A stretch of DNA of 64,000 nt from Rhodococcus sp. IEGM 1409. Lineage in GTDB: Bacteria > Actinomycetota > Actinomycetes > Mycobacteriales > Mycobacteriaceae. The translations under genes were made by a program, and so were the position numbers. This document shows, in pieces, positions 34,348 to 42,270 of the stretch; position 1 is the stretch's first letter, and every line of letters starts with the position of its first letter. Location: positions 248,001-312,000 of the forward strand of contig NZ_JASHKN010000003.1 in the NCBI RefSeq assembly GCF_030056735.1. Direction: 5' to 3'. The notes under the pieces are model-generated. The model saw only the letters and a list, made by a program, of their open reading frames with translations. It made no database searches and was not told the DNA's origin.

Positions 34348-34421
34348 GGGGCGGTAGCTCAGTCGGTTAGAGCCGTGGACTCATAATCCATTGGTCGCGG
34401 GTTCGAGCCCCGCCCGCCCCA
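34348..34421 (+). tRNA. tRNA with CAT anticodon (Met elongator, or Ile2)
   Basis: The acceptor GGGGCGG pairs with CCGCCCC, the D-arm is GCTC...GAGC, and the anticodon stem GTGGA/TCCAT has loop CTCATAA with anticodon CAT. The T-arm GCGGG/CCCGC has loop TTCGAGC, and the discriminator is A. The sequence alone does not settle whether C34 is modified to lysidine (tRNA-Ile2) or the tRNA is elongator Met. The TTGGTCG variable-region sequence resembles the E. coli Ile2 tRNA. Confidence 0.93.
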
Positions 34422-34446
34422 CGTACAGGTGCCGTGAGCCCGCGGC

Positions 34447-34605
34447 TCAGCCCCAATGACTCTTGTCGAAGATCATGCTGCCGACGATCGCCAAGGCGAC
34501 AAGTGCGCAGATTGCAATCACCAGGACAGTTGCTCACCGGTTGTTGGGATTGAATCGCCTGGCCTTGCGCCTGCGGTTGTGCCTGAGTCGAGCATTCGTG
34601 GTCAC
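34447..34605 (-). pseudogene. Small basic membrane-protein gene interrupted by an in-frame TGA
   Basis: From a GTG at 34605 one frame reads a strongly basic segment (VTTNARLRHNRRRKARRFNPNNR), then a TGA at 34536-34534. It then continues without further stops through a clean membrane helix (VLVIAICALVALAIVG) to a TGA at 34449-34447, giving a 52-codon frame. A basic segment followed by a single helix is the layout of many small membrane proteins, and one base change (for example TGG to TGA) would explain the interruption. It could be a nonsense mutation, a readthrough site or a sequencing error. The gene starts opposite and 26 bp beyond the CAT tRNA. Confidence 0.45.
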
Positions 34606-35454
34606 ACAAGGAATCGTCGCATCATGATCGTCGATTCCAGACGAGGTGAAAGTCTCGGATCCAGATGACAAGTTTCCCGACAGTGTCTGATGTGCAGCGC
34701 TTCTGGACGTGCCCGAGACAGCGACGAGTCGGAAGGCGAAGGAAAAGTAGGTACCTATCCTGGTATTTCAGCGTATGTGCTCGACCAGTCGAAGTGTCAC
34801 GCTCTAGATGTACCTACACACGGCGATCAAAGGTGATTTCGAAGATAACACTCAGGGATCAGTCAACGATTGTCTGTACCTGTGCCTACAGGTACCGACG
34901 ATGCGTTACAGCGACACCCCGAGCGTCGACGCACGCTGGTTAAACGATAGCCGGCACGAAAACCATCTTCGCCTGGTGTAGGTGCCGGCAGTCGGGCCGT
35001 CCCCGTTACCTTCTTCATAGTCTGCGGAATCGGGGGCTAAGATCGCGATCAGTCGCCGATGCTGTGCTTTGCTTCTGTTTCTGGCACGTCGACGTTCTTC
35101 CTGGCACCTGGTGCCGGCTTCACCGAATGAGAAAAATAGAGGGGATTGCCGAGCACGGGAGATTGGATATTGTCGCGCGGCTGTGCAGATGTACCGAAAG
35201 TAGTTGAAGCGTCGACGAAATATAGCTGCGCGATTGCCGCTTTGTCGGAGTGTCGAATTGGAAATGGACTTTGGTCCGTCGAATGGGGGACACTATGCCC
35301 TGAATGCTTTGCCGCGCCTTAACTTCCGGCAATCTTGTGTCAATCTGCTGTGAGAGCGGGATTTCGCTCCTTCATCGAAGTTCGGTTCAAGCGGAACGGC
35401 AGATGCTTGACACTCGCTCAGAGGCAACATGATTCGACACCGTATGTTTACAGG
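34606..35454. other. Intergenic stretch without a supportable gene
   Basis: About 850 bp with no ORF that has recognisable motifs or actinobacterial codon bias. It contains three related GTACCT palindromic motifs: TAGGTACCTA at 34748-34757, TGTACCTACA at 34809-34818, and the 8-bp stem GTACCTGT/ACAGGTAC at 34876-34895. Near the right end TTGACA (35407-35412) with CATGAT (35429-35434) is a possible promoter for the SGNH hydrolase. It may be remnant DNA at a tRNA-adjacent site. Confidence 0.5.
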
Positions 35455-36171
35455 GTGACCAAACCCAATAAGCGAACTGTCGCCGTCATCGGTGCCATGG
35501 TTTTCACCGTCGCAGCGGTGATCGTAGGATTTGCGTACGAGCAATCCCGAGACAGTCGGGCAACTGCCTCTGTATCGCAGCCTGATAGTTCGGCGCCGGC
35601 GCTGAATGCCCCTACCGACGACTTCGACACGGTCGCAATTTTGGGGGACTCGTACTCGATTCCGAACACGACAGGAGATCACTGGCCGGCACTGTTGGCC
35701 TTCGATCGTCGCTGGTACCTGGCAGATTTTGCGAGCGGTGGCACCGGATACGTCCAGGGTAACGCGGAAAAAGGCAAGCAGCCGTTCGGTGCGAAAATTG
35801 ATCAGGTCGTTGCGGTGAATCCCAAGGTCGTCATCATCGCCGGCGGTCGGAACGATGTTTCGTACCCGCTCGAAGTGCGAGATGCGACTCGGGAGTTGTA
35901 TGCGCAGCTACGAGATCGGCTTCCTGACGCCAAGGTTGTAGTCATCGGACCCATCATGGACAACCGGCCTCCATCCGAGACCGCTGTCAACGTGAACGAT
36001 CGAATCCGTTCCGCCGCTGAGCAGTACAAGCTGCCTTTCATCGATGCGCTCACCGAGAACTGGCTGTCGGACCCGACGCTACTCAAGGAGGACGGCATGC
36101 ATCCCACACCGGCTGGTCAGAGGCTCATGTTCGAGAAGATCAGCGAGCACCTTCACTCGCTCGGTCTCTAG
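35455..36171 (+). CDS. SGNH/GDSL-type hydrolase, membrane-anchored
   Basis: This 238-residue protein has a basic N-terminus, a signal-anchor helix (about residues 7-27) and an extracytoplasmic SGNH hydrolase domain. The four blocks are present: GDSY near residue 65, a glycine block (ASGGTGYV), GGRNDV with the Asn, and DGMHPTPAGQ with the Asp-His pair. Such enzymes are esterases or acyl-modifying hydrolases. The GTG at 35455 is chosen because it starts the basic signal region. A strong terminator follows 15 bp after the stop. Its gene-poor surroundings suggest it is an isolated accessory gene. Confidence 0.85.
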   Translation: MTKPNKRTVAVIGAMVFTVAAVIVGFAYEQSRDSRATASVSQPDSSAPALNAPTDDFDTVAILGDSYSIPNTTGDHWPALLAFDRRWYLADFASGGTGYVQGNAEKGKQPFGAKIDQVVAVNPKVVIIAGGRNDVSYPLEVRDATRELYAQLRDRLPDAKVVVIGPIMDNRPPSETAVNVNDRIRSAAEQYKLPFIDALTENWLSDPTLLKEDGMHPTPAGQRLMFEKISEHLHSLGL

Positions 36172-36186
36172 CTCCGAAGGAAAGCG

Positions 36187-36219
36187 AAGAGGACCCCGCA
36201 CATGCGGGGTCCTCTTTTT
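36187..36219 (+). terminator. Rho-independent terminator of the SGNH hydrolase gene
   Basis: The stem AAGAGGACCCCGCA pairs with TGCGGGGTCCTCTT (36187-36200 and 36203-36216) and the tail is TTTTTC. The apex is a tight loop around CA. This is one of the clearest terminators in the window. Confidence 0.92.
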
Positions 36220-36239
36220 CGTGAAAAGTACTGTCGGAC

Positions 36240-37250
36240 TTAGGTCATCAGTAGCGAGGACTTTGGACTCAGCCTTGGCTGGTCAGTTGTCTGACTCGGG
36301 GATGGAAAATGTCGGGTACAAAAGCCATCGAGGGCTGTGTCGCCGCCCCATATTCGCGTTGCGTCTTTCGTGCATCGCAGTTCACCGCTGGTGATGCACG
36401 CGCGGCGATACGCACGCTGGAAGCTGGTCGCCGGAACGTCGTTCGTGTGCGTCGCCGGTGTCGCGCACATCACGGCAGCCTGAACGGAGATGGCGGGGAC
36501 GACATAGATCGTGTCGACATGTTGGCCACAGCTGCTGGTTTGTGTCACCGTGATCAAACCTGGCAATCAGGACAAAGTACTTGTCGATGAATTACAGTAG
36601 TTGGCAAAATGTAAAGATAAGGTGCAAATGAACAGCAACTTCGAGGTCGCGCTACCGGAAGCCCATGGGTGCCCGAGAGAGATCGGTTTGCTGTCGGTGG
36701 ACGCGCCGCCGTTGGGCGGCGCAGACAAGGACTCGGCGAATTGTGCCGGGTCGTACCCCTGATTAACCTGACGGGCCAACGTAACGGAGAACACGCTGTG
36801 AGAATCAAGAACTCGATCCCGCCTGGTGTCAAATCCGATCACTGAAACAGGCTGTTCGGCAACACTATTCGATCAGCTGAAGGTCGGGAGCTGGCCGAGT
36901 GGCCGAATGTCATGTTCGAGCGAGCGAACAATGCAGGTCAGGTAGTGAATCAGCTAAAACTCGCGACTGTGCGTTCTGCGCAGAGGTCCGAGGTTCGCCG
37001 GGCGACCGGTCGATTCCGGCGCCTGACCAGTTGATGCATGCAACCGAGGGACTCTCGTACGAATCTCTCCCTGTTGATTCTGGCGGCCGAGCATTTACAG
37101 CGTTCGGAAGGGGTACATGTCGACTCGGCGCCCTTCACATGAGGGATGACGAGACCAGGAAGCCTTGGCCACAACTGCGCCACAGGATCTTTGAAGTTGA
37201 ACTGAAAGCCCTGGGAAAATTCTTGTGACCGGCCCGTCGCGGACGAACGA
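36240..37250. other. Gene-poor region, nothing recognised
   Basis: About 1 kb in which several frames are open for 60-110 codons on both strands, but none has a convincing Shine-Dalgarno, motif or codon bias. A 44-codon frame at 36628-36762 starts ATG AAC AGC AAC. The stretch around 36560-36630 is clearly more AT-rich than its neighbours. I assign no gene here. Confidence 0.5.
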
Positions 37251-37257
37251 ACTTTTG

Positions 37258-37674
37258 TCAGCAACGGAATGACGTTGATACGTCGTTGTTTGTGATTCCG
37301 TTGTGCGAGGGCGAACCAGACATCCTGCGTTGCTCAACCGCACGATCCTGATTCCGCTGCTTCGAAGGCCCCTGGATGCGCTGACGCCCCTCAGCGTCGA
37401 ATCCCCTCCAGTCGCTGTACGGTCCGCTCATGTATTCGCGGATTCGATCGATCGGTGACGTGGAATCGCTAGGAGTACGTCCTAATTCTTCGGCCAATCC
37501 GAGTATCGACTGGCAGATTTTTTCGACGGAGTCGGGTACGCCGAGCCTGCGGACCCACGTTCCGCCCGTTTCGGTTGTTGTCGTTGCGGTGTCGGGTTGC
37601 TGCACCGCCGGCGCCGCGCAACCCCCAATCATCAAGCTGGCAGCGAGAGTGGCCAAGGCGAGCGAAGAGCGCAT
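37258..37674 (-). CDS. Small lipoprotein, unknown function
   Basis: This 138-residue protein begins MRSSLALATLAASLMIGGCAAP. The basic start, hydrophobic core and lipobox IGGC place the lipid-attached Cys at residue 19. The mature part has a Thr-rich linker, then SVEKICQSILGLAEELGRTPSD and DRIREYMSGPYSDW. The last about 40 residues are polar and look less conserved, as if the C-terminus had been changed by a frameshift or extension. It lies 45 bp downstream of another lipoprotein gene on the same strand. Function unknown. Confidence 0.65.
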   Translation of the reverse strand: MRSSLALATLAASLMIGGCAAPAVQQPDTATTTTETGGTWVRRLGVPDSVEKICQSILGLAEELGRTPSDSTSPIDRIREYMSGPYSDWRGFDAEGRQRIQGPSKQRNQDRAVEQRRMSGSPSHNGITNNDVSTSFRC

Positions 37675-37719
37675 GTTTCGGTTCAAACCAGATCCCGCCA
37701 ACGGTCACGGAAGTTCGGA

Positions 37720-38010
37720 TCAACATTCGCCTCGGGCAGCCGCATGAAGTGAATTGACGACCGCAGTCTGCTGACGCGGTGTGAACGCTGCCCAGGCGCT
37801 GGCGGAATCCATGAGTTCAGGTACGTCGTTCCATCCAGGGCTCTGCAGCCGTGCCAACGTCGCTTCGACGGTTCCGAATACCTCGAGGAACGCGTACGCG
37901 TCGTCGCACGTGAAGGCGAGTTCGTGCGACTCGGCGTCGCCCACGTCCGCGCCACACGCTGAAAGCATCAGCACGAAGGGAATCGCAATACCGAGCACGA
38001 TTCGCTTCAT
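37720..38010 (-). CDS. Small lipoprotein, unknown function
   Basis: This 96-residue protein starts MKRIVLGIAIPFVLMLSACGAD, a lipoprotein signal peptide with lipobox LSAC and lipidated Cys19. The mature domain has an even pattern of helices (FTCDDAYAFLEVFGTVEATLARL, SASAWAAFTPRQQTAVVNSLHAAARG) and two further Cys that could form a disulphide. It is probably exported and anchored in the outer leaflet. It is the first of two adjacent lipoprotein genes, and the pair may act together. No family was recognised. Confidence 0.7.
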   Translation of the reverse strand: MKRIVLGIAIPFVLMLSACGADVGDAESHELAFTCDDAYAFLEVFGTVEATLARLQSPGWNDVPELMDSASAWAAFTPRQQTAVVNSLHAAARGEC

Positions 38011-38059
38011 CGGCCAATCAAAGCAGACCGACTACGCTCTGGCGGACTAGTCTCGAGCC

Positions 38060-38578
38060 ATGCCGATCACCCCGGATACAAAGAATTGGACCTGGGTCCT
38101 CGAACGCCCTTGCACCGAGTGCGGGTTCGATTCATCCACCGTCGCATTCACGGACGTTCCCGATCTGGTACGTGCCAACGCCGCATCCTGGGCTGAAGTG
38201 CTCGAACGCGAGAACGTGACGGTGCGGCCAGACAGCGAAACATGGTCAGCGTTGGAGTATTCGGCCCATGTGCGCGACGCGTTCAGGATCTTCAAGGTGC
38301 GGTTGGAACAGATGCTCGAATTCCACGATCCGAGATTCGAGAACTGGGATCAGGACGCGACAGCAGAGGCCGAGCGGTACAACGACCAAGACCCGGCAAC
38401 GGTGGCATCGGAATTGTCCGACGCTGCCGCGGAGGTCGCGAACGCCTTCGAAACCGTGCCAGAGGGTAGCCGCCAACGACGGGGACTCCGCAGTGACGGA
38501 TCGGCGTTCACCGTCGAATCGTTGGCGGCCTACTTCATTCACGATCCGATCCATCACCTGCACGACGTCTCGGCGTAG
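38060..38578 (+). CDS. DinB-family (DinB/YfiT-like) protein
   Basis: This 172-residue protein has the four-helix DinB fold used by mycothiol- and bacillithiol-dependent transferases. It begins NWTWVLERPCTECGFDSSTVAFTDVPDLVRANAASWAEVLER. It has SALEYSAHVRDAFRIFKVRLEQML with the first metal-type His and ends AAYFIHDPIHHLHDVSA with further His residues. An N-terminal CTECG like this is a known variant of the actinobacterial branch. It could be a mycothiol-dependent enzyme; the substrate is unknown. Its stop abuts the convergent mannitol dehydrogenase stop. Confidence 0.82.
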   Translation: MPITPDTKNWTWVLERPCTECGFDSSTVAFTDVPDLVRANAASWAEVLERENVTVRPDSETWSALEYSAHVRDAFRIFKVRLEQMLEFHDPRFENWDQDATAEAERYNDQDPATVASELSDAAAEVANAFETVPEGSRQRRGLRSDGSAFTVESLAAYFIHDPIHHLHDVSA

Positions 38579-40051
38579 TCAGAGCCCACGTACCTCCTCG
38601 AGGGTCTTTCTGGCTCCGACGGAGTGCAACGAGTCGAGAGTCGTTCGGAAGCTTGCGACAAATCGGCGATCGTCCACGAGATCGCCGAAGAGTTGGCGGT
38701 TACCGATGAAGGCCAGTGGATCGCTCGACTGTTTCTGTGCGAGCGGTACCAGAGTGTCCGCCATCTGATCGACGACGGTGATGGGGTCTCCATTTTCGTC
38801 TGAACCCTCGGCGTAGCGGGCCCAGCTGGCGACAATGGCGGTGGACAGGTTGATCGACCCGCCGGCGTCGAGTTGCTTCCGGATGACGGGCAACAGCCAC
38901 TTGGGGATTCGATCGGACGACTCGGCACACAGACGTGCAATCGTGTCGCGGACCTGAGGGTTCGAGAATCGTTCGATGAGGGTTTTCTTGTACTGATCGA
39001 GGTCGACGCCGGGGACCGGATCAAGGGTCGGTGTCGCTTCGAGATTCATGTAGTCGAGCAGGAACCCTGACAATAGTTGGTCCTGGCATGCCTCGTGGAC
39101 CAGGCGGTATCCGGCAAGGTAGCCGAAGTACGCGATGCCTTGATGGCTGGCGTTGAGAAGGCGCAGTTTCATGAGTTCGTACGGGCGAACGTCCGGCACC
39201 AGATTCACGCCGGCATTCTCCAAAGGGGGTCTGCCTGATGTGAACTCGTCCTCGAGGAACCATGCGGTGAATGGTTCCGCCGCAACCGGCCACTGATCGT
39301 CGACGCCAAACGTCTCGGCGATCTCTGCGGTCACCTCGGCTGTCGTGACGGGTGTGATCCGGTCGACCATGGAGTTGGGGAACGCGCCGTTCTCTCCGAT
39401 CCACTCCGCAAGTTCTGGCTCCTTCAGGGCGGCAAAGGCTCCGAATGCCGTCCTCGCGACTGATCCGTTGCCTTCGATGTTGTCGCAACTCATGATCGTG
39501 AACGGTGCGAGGCCGCGGTCTCGGCGGAGTGCGAGTGCAGCACAAATCAGACCGAAGGTGGTGCGGGGGAGTGTTCCTGGTTCGAGATCGTGCACCACAT
39601 CGGGATTGGACGAGTCGAACTCGCCCGTGCTGTCCGAGATGTTGTATCCACCCTCGGTGATGGTGAGGGAGACGATCTTCGTCGATTCGGATGCCATCTT
39701 TTCGATCACTGCCTGCGGATCGTCTGGAGCGAACAGGTACTCGACGATCGACCCGATGACCCGGCCCTCGAGCGTTCCGTCTGCATGCTTGAGCGCCAGG
39801 GTGTAGAGGCCGTCCTGCGCTCGGAGTGCGTCTCTCATTCCCTTGTCCGACGGCATCACTCCCACACCGCAGATTCCCCAGTCCAAGCCCTCGCCACGTC
39901 GCAGGAGAGTATCGATGTACATGGCCTGGTGTGCACGGTGAAAACCGCCGACACCGAAATGCACTATGCCGGTAGTGACTTTGCTCCGGTCGTAGTTCGG
40001 CACTTGGAGTGAAGTGTCGAAGTCGTGCAAGTTCTTGGTATTGAGTTCCAT
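38579..40051 (-). CDS. mtlD: Mannitol 2-dehydrogenase (long-chain polyol dehydrogenase)
   Basis: This 490-residue NAD-dependent enzyme oxidises D-mannitol to D-fructose. The start of the Rossmann fold is IVHFGVGGFHRAHQAMY, and the polyol-specific long-chain dehydrogenase signature K-x4-N-x2-H is seen at Lys295, Asn300 and His303. These are the same numbers as the well-studied pseudomonad mannitol 2-dehydrogenase. A fructuronate reductase-like role cannot be fully ruled out, but the neighbouring polyol transporter and fructokinase favour mannitol. It follows a sorbitol-type dehydrogenase gene by 7 bp in one operon. Confidence 0.9.
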   Translation of the reverse strand: MELNTKNLHDFDTSLQVPNYDRSKVTTGIVHFGVGGFHRAHQAMYIDTLLRRGEGLDWGICGVGVMPSDKGMRDALRAQDGLYTLALKHADGTLEGRVIGSIVEYLFAPDDPQAVIEKMASESTKIVSLTITEGGYNISDSTGEFDSSNPDVVHDLEPGTLPRTTFGLICAALALRRDRGLAPFTIMSCDNIEGNGSVARTAFGAFAALKEPELAEWIGENGAFPNSMVDRITPVTTAEVTAEIAETFGVDDQWPVAAEPFTAWFLEDEFTSGRPPLENAGVNLVPDVRPYELMKLRLLNASHQGIAYFGYLAGYRLVHEACQDQLLSGFLLDYMNLEATPTLDPVPGVDLDQYKKTLIERFSNPQVRDTIARLCAESSDRIPKWLLPVIRKQLDAGGSINLSTAIVASWARYAEGSDENGDPITVVDQMADTLVPLAQKQSSDPLAFIGNRQLFGDLVDDRRFVASFRTTLDSLHSVGARKTLEEVRGL

Positions 40052-40058
40052 GAAAGTT

Positions 40059-41117
40059 CTAGTCTCCTTCGGCGACGATGACTACGGCTTTGATGCTGCC
40101 GGGAATGCGGTCGGCCACCAGGGCCTCTTGCGACTGTTCGAGTGAAAAGCGGGCAGTGACCATCGAATCCAGATCGACACGGCGGGCGGCGACCAGTGCG
40201 GCGGCGATCGGCCACGTGTTGGCGTATCGGAACACCCCGGTCAGAATCAGTTCGCGGTTCTGAATGATCGGGACCGGCAACGGAATTTCGTCGGCGCCCA
40301 TTCCGACCAAAACGACTGTCCCAGCCGGCCGAACGGCGTGAATGCCGTCGATCACGGCGGCCGTGGCACCCGAAGCGTCGATGAATGCGTCGACGGCGAG
40401 AGAGCGTACGTCGCTTTCGCGAGGATCGACGACTGTTGTTGCGCCGAATTTCAGTGCCACATCACGCCGGGCCGCATCGATGTCCGAGACGATGACTTCC
40501 GTGGCGCCGAATGCCTTGGCTACCTGCGTCGTCACGATACCTACCGGCCCGGCGCCGGCGATCAGCACACGAGAGCCCGCGGTGATCCCGGCCTTCTGTG
40601 CTGAGGCGATCCCCACCGACAGTGGCTCGAAAAGCGCGGCAGCTTCGTAGGACACGGAATCTGCGATGGGGTGGGCGAAGTCGGCACCGATCGTGACGTA
40701 GTCGGTGAGCGCACCGTCGATCGGCGGCGTTGCGAAGAACTCCATATGAGGGCAGAGGTTGTATCTGCCTGCCTTTGATTCGGGACTTGTCGGATCAGGC
40801 TTCTGAGGCTCGATGGAGACGCGCTGCCCGACGCGTCCTGGATCGACGCCGTCGCCGACCGCGGCGATGCGTCCCGATGCCTCGTGTCCGAGAACGAGGG
40901 GTGCGTTGACTACGTAAGGACCAATGCGGCCTTCGCGAAAGTAGTGCGCGTCCGACCCGCACACGCCCACGGCGTGGATGCGGACCAGAACTTCACCGGC
41001 CTTCGGGGACGGTCGCGGTCTCTCGACCATCTGCATCTTTCCGGTCTCAACGAGGACGTTTGCCCGAATTGTCGCAGGTAGATCGAAGGATTCTCCGGAA
41101 ACTGTTGTGTGGGTCAC
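40059..41117 (-). CDS. Zinc-dependent polyol (sorbitol/xylitol-type) dehydrogenase
   Basis: This 352-residue MDR enzyme of the sorbitol dehydrogenase branch has catalytic zinc residues Cys (GVCGSDAHYF) and His/Glu (LGHEASGRIAAVG). The Rossmann motif is AGAGPVGIVTTQVAKAFGA, followed by VIVSDIDAARRDVA for NAD binding. The four-Cys structural zinc lobe is missing, as in many sorbitol dehydrogenases. It is the first gene of the dehydrogenase operon, transcribed away from the SorC regulator, and should be controlled by the palindromes in the shared promoter. It probably oxidises sorbitol or a related hexitol to a ketose. Confidence 0.87.
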   Translation of the reverse strand: MTHTTVSGESFDLPATIRANVLVETGKMQMVERPRPSPKAGEVLVRIHAVGVCGSDAHYFREGRIGPYVVNAPLVLGHEASGRIAAVGDGVDPGRVGQRVSIEPQKPDPTSPESKAGRYNLCPHMEFFATPPIDGALTDYVTIGADFAHPIADSVSYEAAALFEPLSVGIASAQKAGITAGSRVLIAGAGPVGIVTTQVAKAFGATEVIVSDIDAARRDVALKFGATTVVDPRESDVRSLAVDAFIDASGATAAVIDGIHAVRPAGTVVLVGMGADEIPLPVPIIQNRELILTGVFRYANTWPIAAALVAARRVDLDSMVTARFSLEQSQEALVADRIPGSIKAVVIVAEGD

Positions 41118-41122
41118 AGCTT

Positions 41123-41170
41123 AGATGTTAGCTTAATGAGCATAAGAACATCTAGTGAGCATTTGCTCAC
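41123..41170. promoter_or_regulatory. Two inverted repeats in the divergent polyol promoter (SorC operators)
   Basis: AGATGTT (41123-41129) and AACATCT (41147-41153) form one inverted repeat with a 17-bp gap. GTGAGCA-TT-TGCTCAC (41155-41170) is a second, perfect inverted repeat. TGAGCAT also occurs at 41137-41143, 19 bp before its copy in the palindrome. The block separates the dehydrogenase operon from the SorC gene and so can regulate both. Confidence 0.7.
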
Positions 41171-41208
41171 GATCGAGAAACTTTGAACCTGATGCATAAG
41201 GAGACCGT

Positions 41209-42207
41209 GTGAACCAGTCGGCTCAGCCCACAGGACTCAAGCCGTCGAAGTTGCCTGCTTCCGAGGATGTACGGCTCGCGTTGCGGGCTGCGACCATGTA
41301 CCACCTCGAAGGCGCTACTCAGGCGGAGATTGCAGCGAAGTTGGGTGTCTCGAGGCCTACGGCCGGGCGACTGTTGGCCAGGGCACGGACGCAAGGTTTG
41401 GTCAGGGTCGAGATTCTGGTTCCACCGGAGCTCGAAGGTTCGGTGAACACGGAATTGGAATCGAAGCTGGAGAAGCACTTCGGGTTGGCCGAAGTGTTGA
41501 TTGTCCCAGAAGCAAATTCGGACTCGGACGATCCGGACTTCGACGCGCTTGGCCGACGTGCAGCGGAAGTTCTGGTTCGCCGCCTGCAGCCGTTGAGCGT
41601 GCTCGGATTCACGTGGGGCCCGGAAACCGTTGCGGTAGCAGGTTCTTTGCCAGACAAGGCGGCGAAGTGCTCGGCTGTGGTACAACTTGACGGCTCCATG
41701 ACGGTGACCGACTACCAAACCGGTGTCGACTTCACCATCGGCCGATGCGCACAACAGTTGCAGGCCAATCCTATTCGCCTCAATGCTCCGCTATATGCCG
41801 ATCCAGCGACGGTGGAGTCGATGCGAAACGACTCGGTTATCTCGAAGGCACTGAAGGCTGGAACTGATTCCGACATCATGGTTTTCGGAGTTGGTGCTGT
41901 TTCGACGGCCACGACTTTGTTTGCCGGCAGTTTCGTCGACTCGACCATGCTGGACGAGTTGGAAAGTCGGGGGGCTGTCGGTGAAATCGGCGGCCGTTTC
42001 TACACGATCGACGGAAATCCAGTGGAGGGGCCACTGCCTGAGCGGACGGTCTCCGTCTCGCTCGACGCAGTGAAATCCTGCGATCAGACAATTCTGATTT
42101 CGGGGGGAACACACAAACGCCAGGCCGTTCTGGGCGCATTGCGCGGAGGTTTGGCAAACGTACTCGTCACCGATGTCGAGTGCGCCCAGTGGCTGCTCGA
42201 AGGGTAG
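41209..42207 (+). CDS. SorC/DeoR-family sugar-binding transcriptional regulator
   Basis: This 332-residue regulator has an N-terminal HTH (YHLEGATQAEIAAKLGVSRPTAGRLLARARTQGLVRVEI, residues 31-70) and a C-terminal sugar-phosphate-binding domain of the SorC type. That domain includes PLSVLGFTWGPETVAVAGSL, DIMVFGVGAV and ILISGGTHKRQAVLGALRGGLANVLVTD. The GTG start is preceded by a purine-rich AAGGAG sequence. It is divergent from the dehydrogenases and 63 bp upstream of the transporter operon, so it probably controls both in response to a phosphorylated polyol or ketose. Confidence 0.9.
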   Translation: MNQSAQPTGLKPSKLPASEDVRLALRAATMYHLEGATQAEIAAKLGVSRPTAGRLLARARTQGLVRVEILVPPELEGSVNTELESKLEKHFGLAEVLIVPEANSDSDDPDFDALGRRAAEVLVRRLQPLSVLGFTWGPETVAVAGSLPDKAAKCSAVVQLDGSMTVTDYQTGVDFTIGRCAQQLQANPIRLNAPLYADPATVESMRNDSVISKALKAGTDSDIMVFGVGAVSTATTLFAGSFVDSTMLDELESRGAVGEIGGRFYTIDGNPVEGPLPERTVSVSLDAVKSCDQTILISGGTHKRQAVLGALRGGLANVLVTDVECAQWLLEG

Positions 42208-42270
42208 CGCTCTCACGAGTTTCGCTGTCCCAGCGCGCGACTGACACGCAAGTGTGAAGGAAGGTAATCC

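Noticed and set aside
34665..34943. A 92-codon plus-strand frame in the gene-poor region
   Set aside because: No Shine-Dalgarno, no motif, and a composition full of Arg/Ser/Thr without helical pattern; the sequence there is dominated by palindromic GTACCT motifs.
36240..36842. Several 60-110-codon frames on both strands
   Set aside because: They overlap each other on opposite strands and none has a start signal or recognisable domain.
36885..36960. Text reminiscent of a tRNA-Ser/Leu start (GGAGCTGGCCGAGTGGCCGAA)
   Set aside because: No matching acceptor 3' strand, anticodon arm or T-arm could be folded downstream.
34348..37700. Integrative element with duplicated tRNA end
   Set aside because: No copy of the CAT-tRNA or tRNA-Asn 3' end could be found further downstream in the gene-poor stretch, and no integrase is present.
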